Source: Icerya purchasi (Eukaryota; Arthropoda; Insecta; Hemiptera; Monophlebidae). Taken from it: a stretch of 64,000 nucleotides of DNA. Under the pieces are notes generated by a model. It was not told the origin of the DNA. It did not search any database and saw only the letters and a list, made by a program, of their open reading frames with translations. Below, piece after piece: positions 63,297 to 64,000 of this stretch. The stretch is from NCBI GenBank assembly GCA_039619475.1, contig CM077116.1, positions 456,071,576 to 456,135,575 on the forward strand. Reading direction: 5' to 3'. The position numbers and the translations under genes are program-made. Each line of letters begins with the position of its first letter. Within the stretch, counting starts at the first letter, position 1.

Positions 63297-64000
63297 TTCT
63301 TCTCCTAATAACAAGGAAAAATCAAATAGGAATAAAAAGGAGTAGAAATGATAAGATTCGGGGCAGAATTTTCTCTATTTTCTTCTCCCCCCCACCTTAC
63401 CGCTATCCTCTTGCTTAATCTCTTTCCAATTGCACAGTATGATTTATCCAAGTCAGTTGCCCATTGACTCAGGTTTAAGCACTGCTTTCTCCTGTTTTAC
63501 ATTTCCTTTTATTATTAAAAGTGTCGTTGCTGTAGTGGCCATACCCACTATTGAGCATTGGTACCTTTTATCTTCTCACTTTTTTCTCGAATGGGCTCAC
63601 GCCGAGTTGACGTACTCAATCTTTGGGCTGAGTTCCATTCGGAGTTCCTTTTTTTCTCACTTTTACTGTTACATTTATACAGTTGTGAGACTAGCTGGCG
63701 TGTATAGCTATGGCTTCGTAACACCCAGCTCCAATTTCAAGTGCAATGGTCTAACTAATACTGACTTTACTTTATTTATTTGGATGTTTTCATATCTTTT
63801 TCCTGTTTCTCCAAAATCTCCATATATCTTCTTCATTTCTGCTCCCAAATGTGTTTTATCATCTCCTTTTCTATTACGCTTTGTTTCCCTCTATGATCTA
63901 GCTGCCCCGACTCACTTCCTCCTGTATTCTAATCATTATAGTCGATTGTTCCTTTCTTCTCTATCCACCTATCCTTGCTATTTTAGTATAAATGCTTTGC
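63297..64000 (+). other. Inter-ORF spacer of element D with hairpins; window ends before ORF2
   Basis: T/C-rich like the spacer of element A. Paired segments: AGTGG/CCACT (63534-63549), GAGT/ACTC near 63605-63620 and AGCTGGcGTGT/ACACCCAGCT (63693-63730). An ORF2 would be expected to start right of the window. Confidence 0.45.

Noticed and set aside
1..64000. CRISPR arrays, operons, rRNA genes, ordinary host genes
   Set aside because: None is supported; no regularly spaced repeats with spacers, no rRNA-like stretches, and every sizeable reading frame with a recognisable family is from a transposable element.

Overview
The window is eukaryotic DNA, most likely from an arthropod and probably an insect. 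It has no operons, Shine-Dalgarno sites or bacterial genes. It is AT-rich and full of element classes typical of insect genomes: R1-, I-, Jockey-, RTE- and CR1-like LINEs, Penelope, Gypsy, Copia, hAT, piggyBac, Tc1/mariner, Mutator-like, Polinton/Maverick and a tRNA-derived SINE. I could not name the species, and I see no gene that looks like an ordinary host gene. The window is a transposon graveyard of nested insertions.

Layout. 1-8.2 kb: the end of an endonuclease ORF, then a truncated I-type LINE (about 603-6380) carrying an R1-like LINE (1899-5690) inside its RNase H region, with a clear target-site duplication. A CR1/Jockey-like 3' fragment and a 5'-truncated hAT transposase follow. 8.9-26.4 kb: a Jockey-type LINE is split by a hAT element whose outer ends are 16.1 kb apart (9091-25212). 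That hAT holds a 1.67-kb non-autonomous DNA transposon with 9-bp duplications, half of a Gypsy element, a 2.1-kb piggyBac in TTAA sites, and a nearly complete I-type LINE. Its own ZBED-type transposase gene lies at the far end. 26.9-31 kb: another hAT interrupted by a Mutator-like transposon, which itself holds a 298-bp foldback MITE. 31-45 kb: LINE, Polinton, Tc1, Copia, Tc1, a 3.07-kb hAT with perfect 8-bp duplications, a second Polinton DNA polymerase relic and a mariner relic. 45-53.5 kb: gene-poor, with a foldback, a SINE, antisense hairpin repeats and a decayed RTE-like LINE. 53.5-64 kb: a second I-type LINE, two Penelope fragments, a Jockey fragment, an orphan hAT end and two more I-type fragments.

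Most coding sequences are broken by stops or frameshifts. The best preserved are the R1-like ORF2 (one amber codon near the C-terminus), I-type ORF1 (501 aa, intact), Gypsy gag, and the coiled-coil Polinton protein. The most interesting signals are the nesting order that can be read from target-site duplications, a candidate LINE 3' transduction (5396-5664), and sets of three hairpin repeats with apparent compensatory changes in non-coding parts of I-type LINEs. All assignments come from reading motifs by eye; no database search was run.
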